Positions 8,486-17,457 of a stretch of DNA of 64,000 nt are shown here, piece by piece. Where the stretch lies: contig NZ_CP042171.1 in the NCBI RefSeq assembly GCF_005938645.2, positions 4,650,001 to 4,714,000 of the forward strand, in the 5' to 3' direction. How positions within the stretch are numbered: the stretch's first letter is position 1; every line of letters starts with the position of its first letter. Position numbers and translations under genes: made by a program. The stretch comes from Pedobacter sp. KBS0701 (GTDB lineage: Bacteria > Bacteroidota > Bacteroidia > Sphingobacteriales > Sphingobacteriaceae). The notes under the pieces were generated by a model. The model saw nothing but the letters and a program-made list of their open reading frames with translations. It did no database searches and was not told the DNA's origin.

Positions 8486-10016
8486 TTTTTTCTTCTTCTA
8501 TTTCTGATTTTATGATACCGGTAACTTCTTTTTTTGCGCCTTCCAGTAAAAAAACTGCCGCACCTTTTTCTCTGGCATAAGGATTTTTCAATTCGCCAAT
8601 TTTAGTAATTTTATCAAATAATGGTTGCTCTCTCTTCCTTTGAGGATCTTCATCACCAGACCATTCAATTAAAATTAAATCTTTTATTGGTTTATCCATT
8701 TTAAACCAATACAGGTAATCGGCATTGTACGATACTGCATTGATGTTTTTATATTTCGAATAATAGTTAATTGCGCCCGCCTGTCCGTAATCATCGGCAC
8801 GTATCAATACGGTAGATTTATCTTTAACCTTATCGTAAGCAATATCAACAAGTGCTGCCAGTTCTTTCCAGCCTTGCATATCCGCATAATCCTGAGGCAA
8901 CTCATGGTTCTTGCCATCTTCCCAGCGTAATGCGCCTACCCGCTCGAACCTTTTATGGTGGGCAATAATTTGTGCAGGACTATAAACCGGCATCAAAAGT
9001 GGCAAAAGGTAAATAAATGTGCCTATATTAAAAGCGAACAGCAAGCCCGATAGTATATATTTCTTCGCTAAAACCCGACTTAAATAAACCGCACCAAAAG
9101 CCAGTAAAACCGGATATAAACCTAAGGCATAATAATCTTTTGCTTTAAAATAGCTAAATACGATTAGGGTAATAATGTAGGTCAAAATAATCCAGCTGTA
9201 TTTCCTGAAATCTTTATAAAAAATCAAACTGCCGATCCCCGCTAAAAGGATAAAAATTGAACTGATAAAAAAGAGAACCTGCCCGATGAAAAAATCGATC
9301 CGGTTTACATGCACCAATTGTGTTGCCCGCAAAAGTTTCATGTGTTTAAGCACTGGGAAATGATTGTCAATTTGCCAGATTACATTAGGCGAAATGATTA
9401 AAACGACCAGTAATATAGATAGATAAAGGTGTTTATCGGTGAATATTTTTCTATTTGGGGTAAGAATTATGGCTGGCAACAAACCAATGATCAGAAACAG
9501 AACATTGTATTTGTTTAAAAAGCCTAAAGCCACAAAAATGGCAAAAGCATATAGATATTTAGCCTCTTTTTGATCAAAATATCTCAGTAAATAATAAAAT
9601 ATGGCTGTCCAGGCTAAAACATCGAAGGAGTTGGGCTGATAAAGGGTATTTAGCCTCAGCAAAGAAGAACATATACAGGCTACGGCAACCAAACATTTGG
9701 CCAATAAGTTCCCTTTCAAAAAATCGACGATTTTCCAGCAATACAGTATGGTTATGGCTCCCAATAATGCAGGTATAATCCTTACCATAAAAATACCATT
9801 TCCAAAAGCTTTAATCAGCCACGAAAATAGCGAGGTTAAAGGTGGAACTGAAGTAAAACCTGCAGCCAGGTGATTGGCCTGGTCTAAATGGAGAAACTCG
9901 TCGCGTTGTAATTCATAAACCGAATTAACCAATACAAAAGATAAAATTAGTTTTAGCCCTAAAAAAAATACCAAAAAACCATATTCAGTTAAACGGTTCG
10001 GATTTTTATCTTTCAT
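8475..10016 (-). CDS. GT39/ArnT-type membrane glycosyltransferase
   Basis: This 513-residue polytopic protein has about ten hydrophobic segments in its first 340 residues and a soluble C-terminal domain of about 150. Near the N-terminus, LQRDEFLHLDQANHLAAG contains the acidic DE motif in the first periplasmic loop that is typical of GT39/ArnT-like transferases using polyprenyl-phosphate sugars. PPLTSLFSWLIKAFG follows, as in that family (PPL motif). It probably glycosylates a lipid or protein at the outer face of the inner membrane; donor and acceptor are unknown. Its end overlaps the mazG-like gene. The start at 10016 fits a first helix beginning within 10 residues. Confidence 0.8.
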   Translation of the reverse strand: MKDKNPNRLTEYGFLVFFLGLKLILSFVLVNSVYELQRDEFLHLDQANHLAAGFTSVPPLTSLFSWLIKAFGNGIFMVRIIPALLGAITILYCWKIVDFLKGNLLAKCLVAVACICSSLLRLNTLYQPNSFDVLAWTAIFYYLLRYFDQKEAKYLYAFAIFVALGFLNKYNVLFLIIGLLPAIILTPNRKIFTDKHLYLSILLVVLIISPNVIWQIDNHFPVLKHMKLLRATQLVHVNRIDFFIGQVLFFISSIFILLAGIGSLIFYKDFRKYSWIILTYIITLIVFSYFKAKDYYALGLYPVLLAFGAVYLSRVLAKKYILSGLLFAFNIGTFIYLLPLLMPVYSPAQIIAHHKRFERVGALRWEDGKNHELPQDYADMQGWKELAALVDIAYDKVKDKSTVLIRADDYGQAGAINYYSKYKNINAVSYNADYLYWFKMDKPIKDLILIEWSGDEDPQRKREQPLFDKITKIGELKNPYAREKGAAVFLLEGAKKEVTGIIKSEIEEEKNDH

Positions 10017-10107
10017 ATAAGCTTAGGTTAAAAGTTTGGGATAAATTAATATTGTTTTCTGACCATTCAAGACTTAATAAGTTACGCCACTACTGTTCAA
10101 ATTTTAA

Positions 10108-10560
10108 TTATTCCTTATCTTTTGTATCAATTAGAATCGTAACAGGTCCATCGTTTAAAAGTGCTATTTTCATATCAGCCCCAAAAATTCCCGTTTTTAC
10201 TTGTCTGCCCAATAAAGCAGACAGCTTTTCTATCATTTTCTCGTAAAGTGGAATCGCCACATCTGGTCGTGCCGCCCTCTTAAAACCCGGACGGTTTCCT
10301 TTTTTAGTAGATGCAAATAAAGTAAACTGGCTAATCAGCAAAATATCTCCACCTACATCAGCAAGTGCCTTATTCATCATTCCATTTTCATCGCCAAAAA
10401 CACGCATCCCGATAATTTTCTGTGCCAACCAGTCCAGGTCCTCTACCTGATCAGCGTCTTCAATACCTAGTAACACCAAAAATCCGCCTTCAATAACTCC
10501 TGTTACTTCACCATCAACAGTGCAACTCGCCTGTGTAACTCTTTGTAAAACTGCCCGCAT
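10108..10560 (-). CDS. dtd: D-aminoacyl-tRNA deacylase
   Basis: This 150-residue protein is DTD, which hydrolyses D-aminoacyl-tRNA (and mischarged glycyl-tRNA) in the cytosol. The family hallmarks are present: the start MRAVLQRVTQASCTVDGEV, the catalytic segment ISQFTLFA (about residues 80-87) with KKGNRPGFKRAARPD after it, and the chirality-proofreading Gly-Pro motif in NDGPVTILIDTK at the C-terminus. The length is normal for the family. It is transcribed divergently from the lipoprotein gene, with only about 30 bases between the two start codons. Confidence 0.95.
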   Translation of the reverse strand: MRAVLQRVTQASCTVDGEVTGVIEGGFLVLLGIEDADQVEDLDWLAQKIIGMRVFGDENGMMNKALADVGGDILLISQFTLFASTKKGNRPGFKRAARPDVAIPLYEKMIEKLSALLGRQVKTGIFGADMKIALLNDGPVTILIDTKDKE

Positions 10561-10590
10561 TTTATACTACTTTTGCCCAATAAAATTATT

Positions 10591-11616
10591 ATGCGCAAGA
10601 TAAGTATTTTAGTGATTTTTGTATTTCTCTTCCTTGGTTGTAAGCAAAAATCAATCGTGCATCCTACTTTTTATTATTGGAAGACGGATTACCAGAATAA
10701 AAAAGAAGAAACCGCTTATCTGGATCAGTTTAAATCCAACTCTTTGTATGTGCGGATCATGGATGTAGATTTTAATCCCGATCTGCAACTGCCCGTACCT
10801 GTTTCGCCAATTAAATTCTCGGATTCAATCCCCAAACACACCAATATTATACCTGTAGTGTTTATTGTTAACCAGGTTTTTAACAAAATTGACACCATGC
10901 AGACTGTGGTGATGGCCGATCGCATTGCCAAATTTGTAGAGGCTAAAGTAAAACAGGCCGGAAAACAAAATTACCACGAACTTCAGATCGATTGCGATTG
11001 GACTAAAGGCACCAGGAACAGGTATTTTAAATTCCTCGAACAGTTAAAGGCAAGACCGCTTTTAAAGGGAAAAACCATTTCGGTAACCTTGCGCCTTCAT
11101 CAGGTTAAAAACATTGTATCAAGTGGTGTACCGCCAGTAGAAAAGGCTATTTTAATGTGCTACAACATGGGCAACCTGCGTAAATATGGCGAGCAAAACT
11201 CCATATTGGACCAACACGAAATGGATCTTTACCTAAAAGATTATTTATCACAATATCCATTGCCGCTTGATGTAGCTCTGCCTATTTTCGAATGGGCGGT
11301 GGTATTCAGGAACGGGCAATATGCGGGTATTTCTAAACGGATCAGTAAAATTCAGATCGACGACAAAAAACTTTTTAAGCGAAAGGAAAATTCCATCCTT
11401 TACGATCTTTTGGTTGATTACCCTGCCGCTGGATTAAAAAAAGACGATATAGTAAGATGGGAGCAAATTTCTCCTGAAGATTTACTTGTTACCTCTAAAT
11501 TTTTATCCCGATCTTTAGCCCCAAGAGAGCGGAATCTCGTTTTCTACCATTTAGACACCGACCTATTAAAACATTTTACCAATGAAAACCTTCAAAAAGT
11601 TATCGCTAATTTTTAG
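10591..11616 (+). CDS. Uncharacterised lipoprotein, TIM-barrel-like
   Basis: I chose the ATG at 10591 over a TTG at 10573 because it gives a clean lipoprotein signal, MRKISILVIFVFLFLGC, with Cys17 as the lipid anchor. The 341-residue product has alternating strand/helix segments such as YHELQIDCDWTKGTRNRYFK and KTISVTLRLHQVKN, which suggest a TIM-barrel fold related to glycoside-hydrolase-like proteins. I cannot identify catalytic acids with confidence. The downstream gene starts 35 bases before this one ends, so the pair is translationally coupled and the products may act together at the cell surface or in the periplasm. Confidence 0.65.
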   Translation: MRKISILVIFVFLFLGCKQKSIVHPTFYYWKTDYQNKKEETAYLDQFKSNSLYVRIMDVDFNPDLQLPVPVSPIKFSDSIPKHTNIIPVVFIVNQVFNKIDTMQTVVMADRIAKFVEAKVKQAGKQNYHELQIDCDWTKGTRNRYFKFLEQLKARPLLKGKTISVTLRLHQVKNIVSSGVPPVEKAILMCYNMGNLRKYGEQNSILDQHEMDLYLKDYLSQYPLPLDVALPIFEWAVVFRNGQYAGISKRISKIQIDDKKLFKRKENSILYDLLVDYPAAGLKKDDIVRWEQISPEDLLVTSKFLSRSLAPRERNLVFYHLDTDLLKHFTNENLQKVIANF

Positions 11617-14029
11617 TGTATTTCTGATTACTTTTTTCGGCGAAATTGCCGTGAATCTTGCCTGTGGAGGTGAGATAGATCCCTACGATTACATTTCCTA
11701 TTTCCATAACAATATAGAAGGAGATGAATATTCGCCATTTGCTTATAATCAAATGGTTTACCTCAACAGTGAAACCGATATTGAAAGTGAGCCTGACATT
11801 AACAGCCGCGAATGGGCGAAATACCTCAATGTTAAAAAGGAGGATGTGCTAAAAGTAATGTACAAAACCGATAGCGCTACCGGTGTAAAACTGGTTAATT
11901 TTGATGGCAACCTTTCGCAATTGCCAGACAGTTTACAGCAGAACAGCTTTATGCAGGCTTTAAGCAAACGTAAAGAATCTTTAAAATATTACCTGTTTGC
12001 TAAGAGCTGCGAACCCCTGGCCAATGTAGATTTTAGTCTTTGGGATCCAAAACCACGCGATACTACAGCAATGGGCTCAAAAGCTAAAGAAGCATTACAA
12101 TTAACAGAAGCTGAAAAGAATGATTTTCTGAAATTACGTTATGCTTATCAGGCTGAGCGGATGTTCCACTTTGCCGGTTACCATGCCGAAAGTAAATCAA
12201 CTTACGATAAATACATTAGAAACAGCAAGGTAAATAGTGCGGCCAAAGGCTGGGCATTGGCATTATATGCCGGATCTACCCGCAGGTTGGGAAATCCCGA
12301 AGAATCTGCCTTTTTATTTTCAAAAGTTTTTGCAAGCAATCCGGAACGGAGGGTGCAAGCTTATAAAAACTATTACTACAACAGCACTCCTGTTAACGGG
12401 GCCTTAAAATATGCTAAAACCAATAATGAAAAAGCGAATATCTGGGCAATAAATGGTTTCGGAAATTCCGATTCGGGTATGGAAAGTTTAAATAAAGTTT
12501 ATCAGTATGAACCTAAAAGTCAGCTGAACGGAACATTACTGGTGCGCGAAGTAAATAAATTGGAACAAGACCTTATCGAAGCGAACGACATCGCCAAAAT
12601 TGGTTACAATTATTACTTTTCTGATAACGGCAATCCTAAGTATAAGGACAGTTTAAAAACAGTTAATCTAAAACACCTGAATGAAATCAGGAATTTTGCC
12701 GTAAAACTGGCCACGGAGAAGAAATATCCACAGCCAGAATTGGGTACATTAACAGCTGCCTACTTATCGTGGATGGAGAATAAAGATTTCATGGCTTCAA
12801 ATTACCTTGCGCTATTAAAACCTGATAAATTACCAGAAAGATTGCGCGACCAATATCGCATTACCGATTTATTAATTAAGGCTAAAAACATCAAAAAAGG
12901 CAATCCTTTTAACGAAAATGACCTATTGCCTACTTTAAAATGGCTGGACGAAAAACGTTTCGCAGAAAATAAAAATCAGTCAAACGGACAGTATTACGAT
13001 AGCGATCAGGCTGAAAAGCGCTTTAGCAGAACCACCAGGAATTTCTACCAACAAATATTGGCACCAGCTTATTTGAACATGGGCGATACGGCAAAAGCAG
13101 CACTAGCAATGGTTAAAGGTGATCTAACATTTAAAACCATGAAAGAGAACTCTCTTTTCCAGAATATGAGCTACCAGAGTATCGCTTTTTGGCAGAAAAA
13201 TTTAAGTCCGAAAAGTATGCAGGGTTTAGCCGTTTATAAGACAAAGGCATCAGGCAATGATGTTACCGGTTTATTGGCTTCGGCTTTAAATCAACTTAAA
13301 AACGATGATTTTTATGAGCTTTATGGCACTACTTATCTGCGTACGCATCAATATGATAAAGCTGTACAAATGTTTGCAAAAGTTTCAGCAGGCTACAAAT
13401 ATTTTAATCCAGATAATTGGTATGCAGATGAAGCCAATGCTAAATTATATGCCAATCCTTTTATTGAGACCATTAACGATTTCCCTAAAAAATATGTAAC
13501 AGCCAAAGCGTCTATTACCAAAAAGGCTTTTGCTGCAGAAATGCTCCGCTTGCAGAAGTTAACGGTGAGCGATAAAAAGAATGCTGCGCTTTATTATTAC
13601 AAAATGGCCAATGCCGTTTATCAGACAGGTTATTTTGGCAACAGCTGGTTCCTGATCAGTTACGATTGGTCATCTTACGATAACAGCAACCCAGCGAAAT
13701 ATGTGTACGATGGGGATTACAAAAAAGCACAAACCGCAAAAGCATGGTATTTAAAAGCCAGGGCCTTAAGCACTGATGCCGATTTTAAGGCAAAATGTAC
13801 TTTTATGCTGGCTAAATGTTTGCAAAAGCAGATTATTATGAATGCGAATCCATTATCGTTTTATTATTACGATAAAACCGATGTAAAATGGAAAAACTTT
13901 ATCAAGGCCAATTATAATAACCCTTATCTCAAAGAATTAAGACTTAACTACAACAAAACGCCTTTTTACGCTATTGCAGCAGGAGAATGCAGTTATTTAG
14001 GAGATTTTATTAAGCCTAAAGCACAATAG
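11582..14029 (+). CDS. Exported TPR-like protein of unknown function
   Basis: This 815-residue protein starts with a hydrophobic segment (KKLSLIFSVFLITFFGEIAVNLACGG) that is either a signal peptide or a lipoprotein signal with C28 as lipobox cysteine. Most of the chain is helical with TPR-like pairs: YAYQAERMFHFAGYHAESKS, RTHQYDKAVQMFAKVSAG and FMLAKCLQKQ near the C-terminus. The N-terminal region DPYDYISYFHNNIEGDEYSP is aromatic-rich. I know no characterised relative. It overlaps the upstream lipoprotein gene by 35 bases, and the two-gene unit appears self-contained, closed by an inverted repeat at 14045-14090. Confidence 0.6.
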   Translation: MKTFKKLSLIFSVFLITFFGEIAVNLACGGEIDPYDYISYFHNNIEGDEYSPFAYNQMVYLNSETDIESEPDINSREWAKYLNVKKEDVLKVMYKTDSATGVKLVNFDGNLSQLPDSLQQNSFMQALSKRKESLKYYLFAKSCEPLANVDFSLWDPKPRDTTAMGSKAKEALQLTEAEKNDFLKLRYAYQAERMFHFAGYHAESKSTYDKYIRNSKVNSAAKGWALALYAGSTRRLGNPEESAFLFSKVFASNPERRVQAYKNYYYNSTPVNGALKYAKTNNEKANIWAINGFGNSDSGMESLNKVYQYEPKSQLNGTLLVREVNKLEQDLIEANDIAKIGYNYYFSDNGNPKYKDSLKTVNLKHLNEIRNFAVKLATEKKYPQPELGTLTAAYLSWMENKDFMASNYLALLKPDKLPERLRDQYRITDLLIKAKNIKKGNPFNENDLLPTLKWLDEKRFAENKNQSNGQYYDSDQAEKRFSRTTRNFYQQILAPAYLNMGDTAKAALAMVKGDLTFKTMKENSLFQNMSYQSIAFWQKNLSPKSMQGLAVYKTKASGNDVTGLLASALNQLKNDDFYELYGTTYLRTHQYDKAVQMFAKVSAGYKYFNPDNWYADEANAKLYANPFIETINDFPKKYVTAKASITKKAFAAEMLRLQKLTVSDKKNAALYYYKMANAVYQTGYFGNSWFLISYDWSSYDNSNPAKYVYDGDYKKAQTAKAWYLKARALSTDADFKAKCTFMLAKCLQKQIIMNANPLSFYYYDKTDVKWKNFIKANYNNPYLKELRLNYNKTPFYAIAAGECSYLGDFIKPKAQ

Positions 14030-14044
14030 ATTGTTTTTATTATT

Positions 14045-14090
14045 AAGAAGTTAAGAAAATGTGATAAAACCTTAATGTTCTTAACTTCTT
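14045..14090. repeat. 13-bp inverted repeat after the TPR gene
   Basis: AAGAAGTTAAGAA at 14045-14057 is the exact reverse complement of TTCTTAACTTCTT at 14078-14090, with a 20-base loop. The right arm and its flank match the repeat at 6087-6119. It may serve as a terminator without a strong U-tract. Confidence 0.6.
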
Positions 14091-14121
14091 AGTGGTAAAT
14101 AAAGTGTTTAGGTCATATCAA

Positions 14122-14166
14122 AGGCCATATTTCTCGACTTCGTTGCTCTTTGCTTGAAATGACGAA
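14122..14166. repeat. Partial GTCATTTCGA-type intergenic repeat
   Basis: TTTCTCGACTTCGTTGCTC and GCTTGAAATGACGA resemble an inverted, partial copy of the GTCATTTCGAGCG-type element at 15708-15840. It lies between the convergent TPR and ketoacyl-ACP synthase genes. Confidence 0.4.
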
Positions 14167-14174
14167 CCTATGAG

Positions 14175-15221
14175 TTACCACCTAATCAGCGCACTAGCCC
14201 AGGTAAAGCCCGATCCGAATGCAGCGAGGCATACCAAATCTCCATCTTTAATTTTACCAGCTTCCCAGGCTTCGCATAAAGCAATAGGCACGGAAGCTGC
14301 CGTAGTATTGCCATATTTTTGGATATTATTAAAAACCTGATCATCGTTTAAACCCAATAACTGTTGCACGTATTGACTGATACGTAAGTTTGCCTGGTGT
14401 GGCACCAGCATATCAATATCTTTTTCAGTTAAATGATTAGCAGCCAAAGCCTCTTTAATTACCTCGGGAAATTTCACTACCGCTTTTTTGAAAACTGCCG
14501 GACCATCCATATAAGGTAACGCGGCACCACTTTCTAAAATTTCCTGCGTCATAAATAACCCACCCAATTCCTGCTCTGGGTAAGCAGGTTTATCTTTTAA
14601 CCATTTATTGGCATGAGAACCTGGATAATACATGGCCAAAATTTCGGCATCGGCACCATCGCTATGTAAATGTGTACTTAAAATCCCTTTTCCCGGCTCA
14701 TCTGTAGGCTGTAACACTACTGCACCAGCACCATCGCCAAAAATTACTGATACATTACGGCTCCGGGTTTCGAAATCCATCGCAAATGAGTGTTTCTCGC
14801 TTCCCACTACCAAAACATTTTTATACATGCCAGTTTTTACAAACTGATCGGCCACCGAAAGGGCATATACAAAGCCAGAACATTGATTTCGGATATCTAA
14901 AGCACCGATCTCACCCATGCCCATTTCGCGTTGCAACAATACGCCACAACCTGGGAAATAGTAATCTGGACTAAGGGTAGCAAAAACGATAAAATCGACA
15001 TCTTTAGCGGTAATCCCAGCCCTTTCGATTGCAATTTTGGCGGCTTCAATGCCCATTGTAGTGGTGGTTTCCTCATTGCGATCGGCAAAACGGCGCTCTT
15101 TAATTCCCGTACGCTCCTGGATCCACGCATCATTGGTATCCATAAAACGGCTTAAATCATCGTTGGTATATACATTTTTAGGAACGTAGTAACCTATTCC
15201 CGCAATTTTAGACTGGTGCAT
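14175..15221 (-). CDS. 3-oxoacyl-ACP synthase III family protein
   Basis: This KASIII-type thiolase-fold enzyme of 348 residues condenses an acyl-CoA with malonyl-ACP. The Cys-His-Asn triad is visible: Cys114 in IRNQCSGFVYAL, His in MLVPHQANLRIS and Asn in KYGNTTAASVP. I chose the ATG at 15221 (MHQSKIAGIGYYVPK) rather than one ten codons upstream, because a -7 box at 15249-15256 would overlap the earlier start. It is a paralogue of fabH at 23073, differing in length and in the insertion around EPGKGILSTHLHSDGADAEI. Because it stands outside the fatty-acid operon it may have a distinct acyl specificity, for example for branched primers or a specialised lipid. Confidence 0.88.
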   Translation of the reverse strand: MHQSKIAGIGYYVPKNVYTNDDLSRFMDTNDAWIQERTGIKERRFADRNEETTTTMGIEAAKIAIERAGITAKDVDFIVFATLSPDYYFPGCGVLLQREMGMGEIGALDIRNQCSGFVYALSVADQFVKTGMYKNVLVVGSEKHSFAMDFETRSRNVSVIFGDGAGAVVLQPTDEPGKGILSTHLHSDGADAEILAMYYPGSHANKWLKDKPAYPEQELGGLFMTQEILESGAALPYMDGPAVFKKAVVKFPEVIKEALAANHLTEKDIDMLVPHQANLRISQYVQQLLGLNDDQVFNNIQKYGNTTAASVPIALCEAWEAGKIKDGDLVCLAAFGSGFTWASALIRW

Positions 15222-15248
15222 GCTCGTGTTTTTTATAAATTTGGTTAA

Positions 15249-15256
15249 CAAATGTA
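15249..15256 (-). promoter_or_regulatory. -7 box TACATTTG of the KASIII gene
   Basis: On the minus strand this reads TACATTTG, an exact TAnnTTTG. The predicted start of transcription is around 15243, leaving a leader of about 20 bases before the ATG at 15221. Confidence 0.55.
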
Positions 15257-15382
15257 TTAAAAGAGATGGAAGATATGTAAAATGTACGATGTAAGATGTT
15301 GTATAGACTTATGTTACTGCACCTCATCTATTTTACCTATTCCATCTTACATTAAAACTATTATATCTTACATAAAAATAGT

Positions 15383-15390
15383 TATTTTTG
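15383..15390 (+). promoter_or_regulatory. -7 box TATTTTTG directly before clpS
   Basis: TATTTTTG ends 4 bases before the clpS ATG at 15395, the same geometry as the DUF4286 gene at 7790-7802. It implies a leaderless or nearly leaderless transcript. Confidence 0.6.
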
Positions 15391-15394
15391 CACC

Positions 15395-15676
15395 ATGTCT
15401 ACAGAAACCAAAGAAGAGACCTTTACGCTCGAAGAAATTTTAACTTCCCTAAAAACCGTACACCGCCTTATTTTGTGGAATGATGATATCAATACCTTTG
15501 ATCATGTGATTTACTGCATGATGAAATACCTGGATTATAACGAATCGCAGGCCGAAAAAATTGCATGGAAAGTGCATAATGAAGGTAAATGCCCTGTTTT
15601 AGAAGGATCATTTACAGAGATGGAAGTATACCGTAAAATTTTACAACAAGAAGGATTAACTGTTTCTGTTGATTAA
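15395..15676 (+). CDS. clpS: ATP-dependent Clp protease adaptor ClpS
   Basis: This 93-residue protein is the N-recognin ClpS, which delivers substrates with N-degron residues (Leu, Phe, Tyr, Trp) to the ClpA-type unfoldase. The core LILWNDDINTFDHVIYCMMK contains the conserved N-D-D-x-x-T-F segment that contacts the substrate N-terminus, and the helix EKIAWKVHNEGKCPVLEG follows, with the KVHxxGK pattern typical of the family. It is cytosolic and of normal length. It is monocistronic, with a promoter box immediately before the ATG, divergent from the KASIII gene. Confidence 0.95.
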   Translation: MSTETKEETFTLEEILTSLKTVHRLILWNDDINTFDHVIYCMMKYLDYNESQAEKIAWKVHNEGKCPVLEGSFTEMEVYRKILQQEGLTVSVD

Positions 15677-15707
15677 AAGATTACTCCCGAGAATTATTCT
15701 CGCAATA

Positions 15708-15840
15708 TTGTCATTTCGAGCGGAGTGCTACCTGTACCGATTTTACATCGGTAACGCAGTCGAGAACCACGGAGTGCTCAGCGAAGCTAAATCTATCTAG
15801 GCAGATCTCTCCATTTCACTGCGTTTCAGTCGAGATGAAG
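15708..15840. repeat. GTCATTTCGAGCGGAGTGCT-type intergenic element
   Basis: The element starts GTCATTTCGAGCGGAGTGC and ends in the inverse motif TCGAGATGAAG. A hairpin CCGATTTTACATCGG and pieces such as CAGTCGAGAACCACGGAGTGC and GCGTTTCAGTCGAG lie between. It fills the gap between convergent clpS and the thioredoxin-fold gene. It looks like a REP/BIME-like element, a type common in Bacteroidota genomes, and no ORF is evident. Confidence 0.6.
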
Positions 15841-15854
15841 ACTATTCCACAAAA

Positions 15855-16454
15855 TTAACTCTCCAATCCTTTTAAAAGCTCATTTAACCCAGCCTGTGTG
15901 GTTTGCGTTTTATCTTTAGCGTACCAGCCATGAAGTTTTTCTGCTAAAACTGGCATTTCAGTACTTTCTTTTCTCCATTCTTTTAAAAGTTCCTGTAAAA
16001 TTTGTGGTCTTGGCCCCCAGGTTGCTAAAACTTGATCTGCTGATTCATTCAATACAATTAAAACCGGGATAGCCCTTCCACCATTGGTTAAATGTGCATC
16101 GATTAAAGGCAGATTTTTATCTCTAAGCACAAATTTCAAATCTATTTTACCCAACGATGCAGTTGCGATTTTATTAAACACCGGAACAATTTGTGCAGCA
16201 TCGCCACACCAGCCTTCGGTAATCACCAGAAATTTATAATTTTCTTGAAGATGTTCAATAGTTGATACCAACTCATCATTTAAGCTGATCGTTTTATCCA
16301 CCCGGCTCATGCGCTGCACATTCATTTTAGTGTAGTGCAAATCGTAAGTTACGTCGCCAGTTGCCTTTCCCTCTAACAGAAGTTGATCAATCAGTTCACG
16401 GTAGGTTTGATAATCCATTCCTTGCTCGCTGAAAATTTCGCTGTAATTAACCAT
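15855..16454 (-). CDS. Thioredoxin-fold protein with single active-site cysteine
   Basis: This 199-residue protein belongs to the thioredoxin-like group whose active-site region reads LVITEGWCGDAAQIVPVFNK (around residues 76-95). The usual CxxC is reduced to one Cys followed by Gly-Asp-Ala, so classical dithiol exchange is unlikely; a monothiol or binding role is an inference. The cis-Pro loop is visible as GRAIPVLIVLN. There is no signal peptide, so it should be cytosolic. The ATG at 16454 gives MVNYSEIFSEQGMDYQTYRE, typical for this family. It is separated from rsmA upstream by a perfect 26-bp inverted repeat. Confidence 0.78.
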   Translation of the reverse strand: MVNYSEIFSEQGMDYQTYRELIDQLLLEGKATGDVTYDLHYTKMNVQRMSRVDKTISLNDELVSTIEHLQENYKFLVITEGWCGDAAQIVPVFNKIATASLGKIDLKFVLRDKNLPLIDAHLTNGGRAIPVLIVLNESADQVLATWGPRPQILQELLKEWRKESTEMPVLAEKLHGWYAKDKTQTTQAGLNELLKGLES

Positions 16455-16575
16455 GATGTTTAAAATTATGTCGCAAAGGAAAGGAGAAATTCAATGAAAA
16501 TAATCACGGATTTGCAAGAATCGTTTTGTGAATGATTGCAAAGATTTTAGGATTACAGTGATATTTTTTCACTCC

Positions 16576-16639
16576 TGTCATGCTGAGGCACGAAGCATCT
16601 GCATCCGATGAAACAGATGCTTCGTGCCTCAGCATGACA
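16576..16639. repeat. Perfect 26-bp inverted repeat (REP-like)
   Basis: The 26 bases at 16576-16601, starting TGTCATGCTGAGGCACGAAG, are exactly reverse-complemented at 16614-16639, with a 12-base loop. Core TGTCATGCTGAG recurs at 18842-18853 and, inverted, at 59515-59527. The position between rsmA and the thioredoxin-fold gene would let RNA from either strand form a very stable hairpin. Confidence 0.9.
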
Positions 16640-16648
16640 AAAAAATCG

Positions 16649-17434
16649 CTAAGCCTCCATCAACTTACTCAGATGTTGTGTTAGTGCCACAAAATCTGCA
16701 ACAGTTAGCTGCTCGGCACGTTTCTCGAAGTAGATATGATCGTCCATTTTATCCTTTGGCATCACTGCTGAAACCGCATTACGCAAGGTTTTTCTCCGTT
16801 GGTTGAAACCTGCCTTAACCACCCGCCAGAATAATTTTTCATCGCAATCTAAAGTTTCCACGTCATTTCTGGTTAAACGGATCACAGCCGAATGCACTTT
16901 TGGTGGCGGATTAAATGTACCCGGCTTAACCGTAAACAGGTATTCAATTTTATAATAGGCTTGAAGAAGCACACTCAAAATTCCATAGTCTTTGGTTCCT
17001 GCAGGCGAGGCACAACGCTGCGCAACTTCTTTTTGAAACATCCCAACCATTTCTACAACCTTGTGGCGGTTATCTAATATTTTAAATAAAATCTGTGATG
17101 AGATATTATATGGAAAGTTACCGATAATGGCGAACTGGCCAGGAAAAATAGCATCGAAATCAAGTTTCAGAAAATCGCCATTAATCAACCTATCGCCAAG
17201 CTGGGGGTATTTTTCATTTAAAAAATGGAAAGATTCTGTATCTATATCGATAAGATAGGTTTCCAGGTCTGTACGCTGCAGCAAAAAATCAGATAAGATT
17301 CCCATTCCCGGCCCAACCTCTAAAACCTGATTATATTTATTGGTATTTACCAAAGCCTCTACAATGCGGTTGGCAATGCCTTTATCGGTTAAAAAATGTT
17401 GTCCTAAATGTTTTTTCGCTTTTACTAAACTCAT
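16649..17434 (-). CDS. rsmA: 16S rRNA dimethyladenosine transferase RsmA/KsgA
   Basis: This 261-residue SAM-dependent methyltransferase dimethylates the two adjacent adenines in the 3'-terminal hairpin of 16S rRNA, late in 30S assembly. The start MSLVKAKKHLGQHFLTDKGI is typical. SAM motif I is GPGMG (41-45), the acidic residue of motif II lies in LIDIDTES, and the catalytic NFPY motif is at 106-109. The C-terminal domain carries KAGFNQRRKTLRNAV, an rRNA-contacting segment. Length and order are normal. It is divergent from pdxA, which is a frequent neighbour of ksgA in other bacteria. Confidence 0.97.
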   Translation of the reverse strand: MSLVKAKKHLGQHFLTDKGIANRIVEALVNTNKYNQVLEVGPGMGILSDFLLQRTDLETYLIDIDTESFHFLNEKYPQLGDRLINGDFLKLDFDAIFPGQFAIIGNFPYNISSQILFKILDNRHKVVEMVGMFQKEVAQRCASPAGTKDYGILSVLLQAYYKIEYLFTVKPGTFNPPPKVHSAVIRLTRNDVETLDCDEKLFWRVVKAGFNQRRKTLRNAVSAVMPKDKMDDHIYFEKRAEQLTVADFVALTQHLSKLMEA

Positions 17435-17457
17435 ACCTTAAAATTAATCGAATATTT

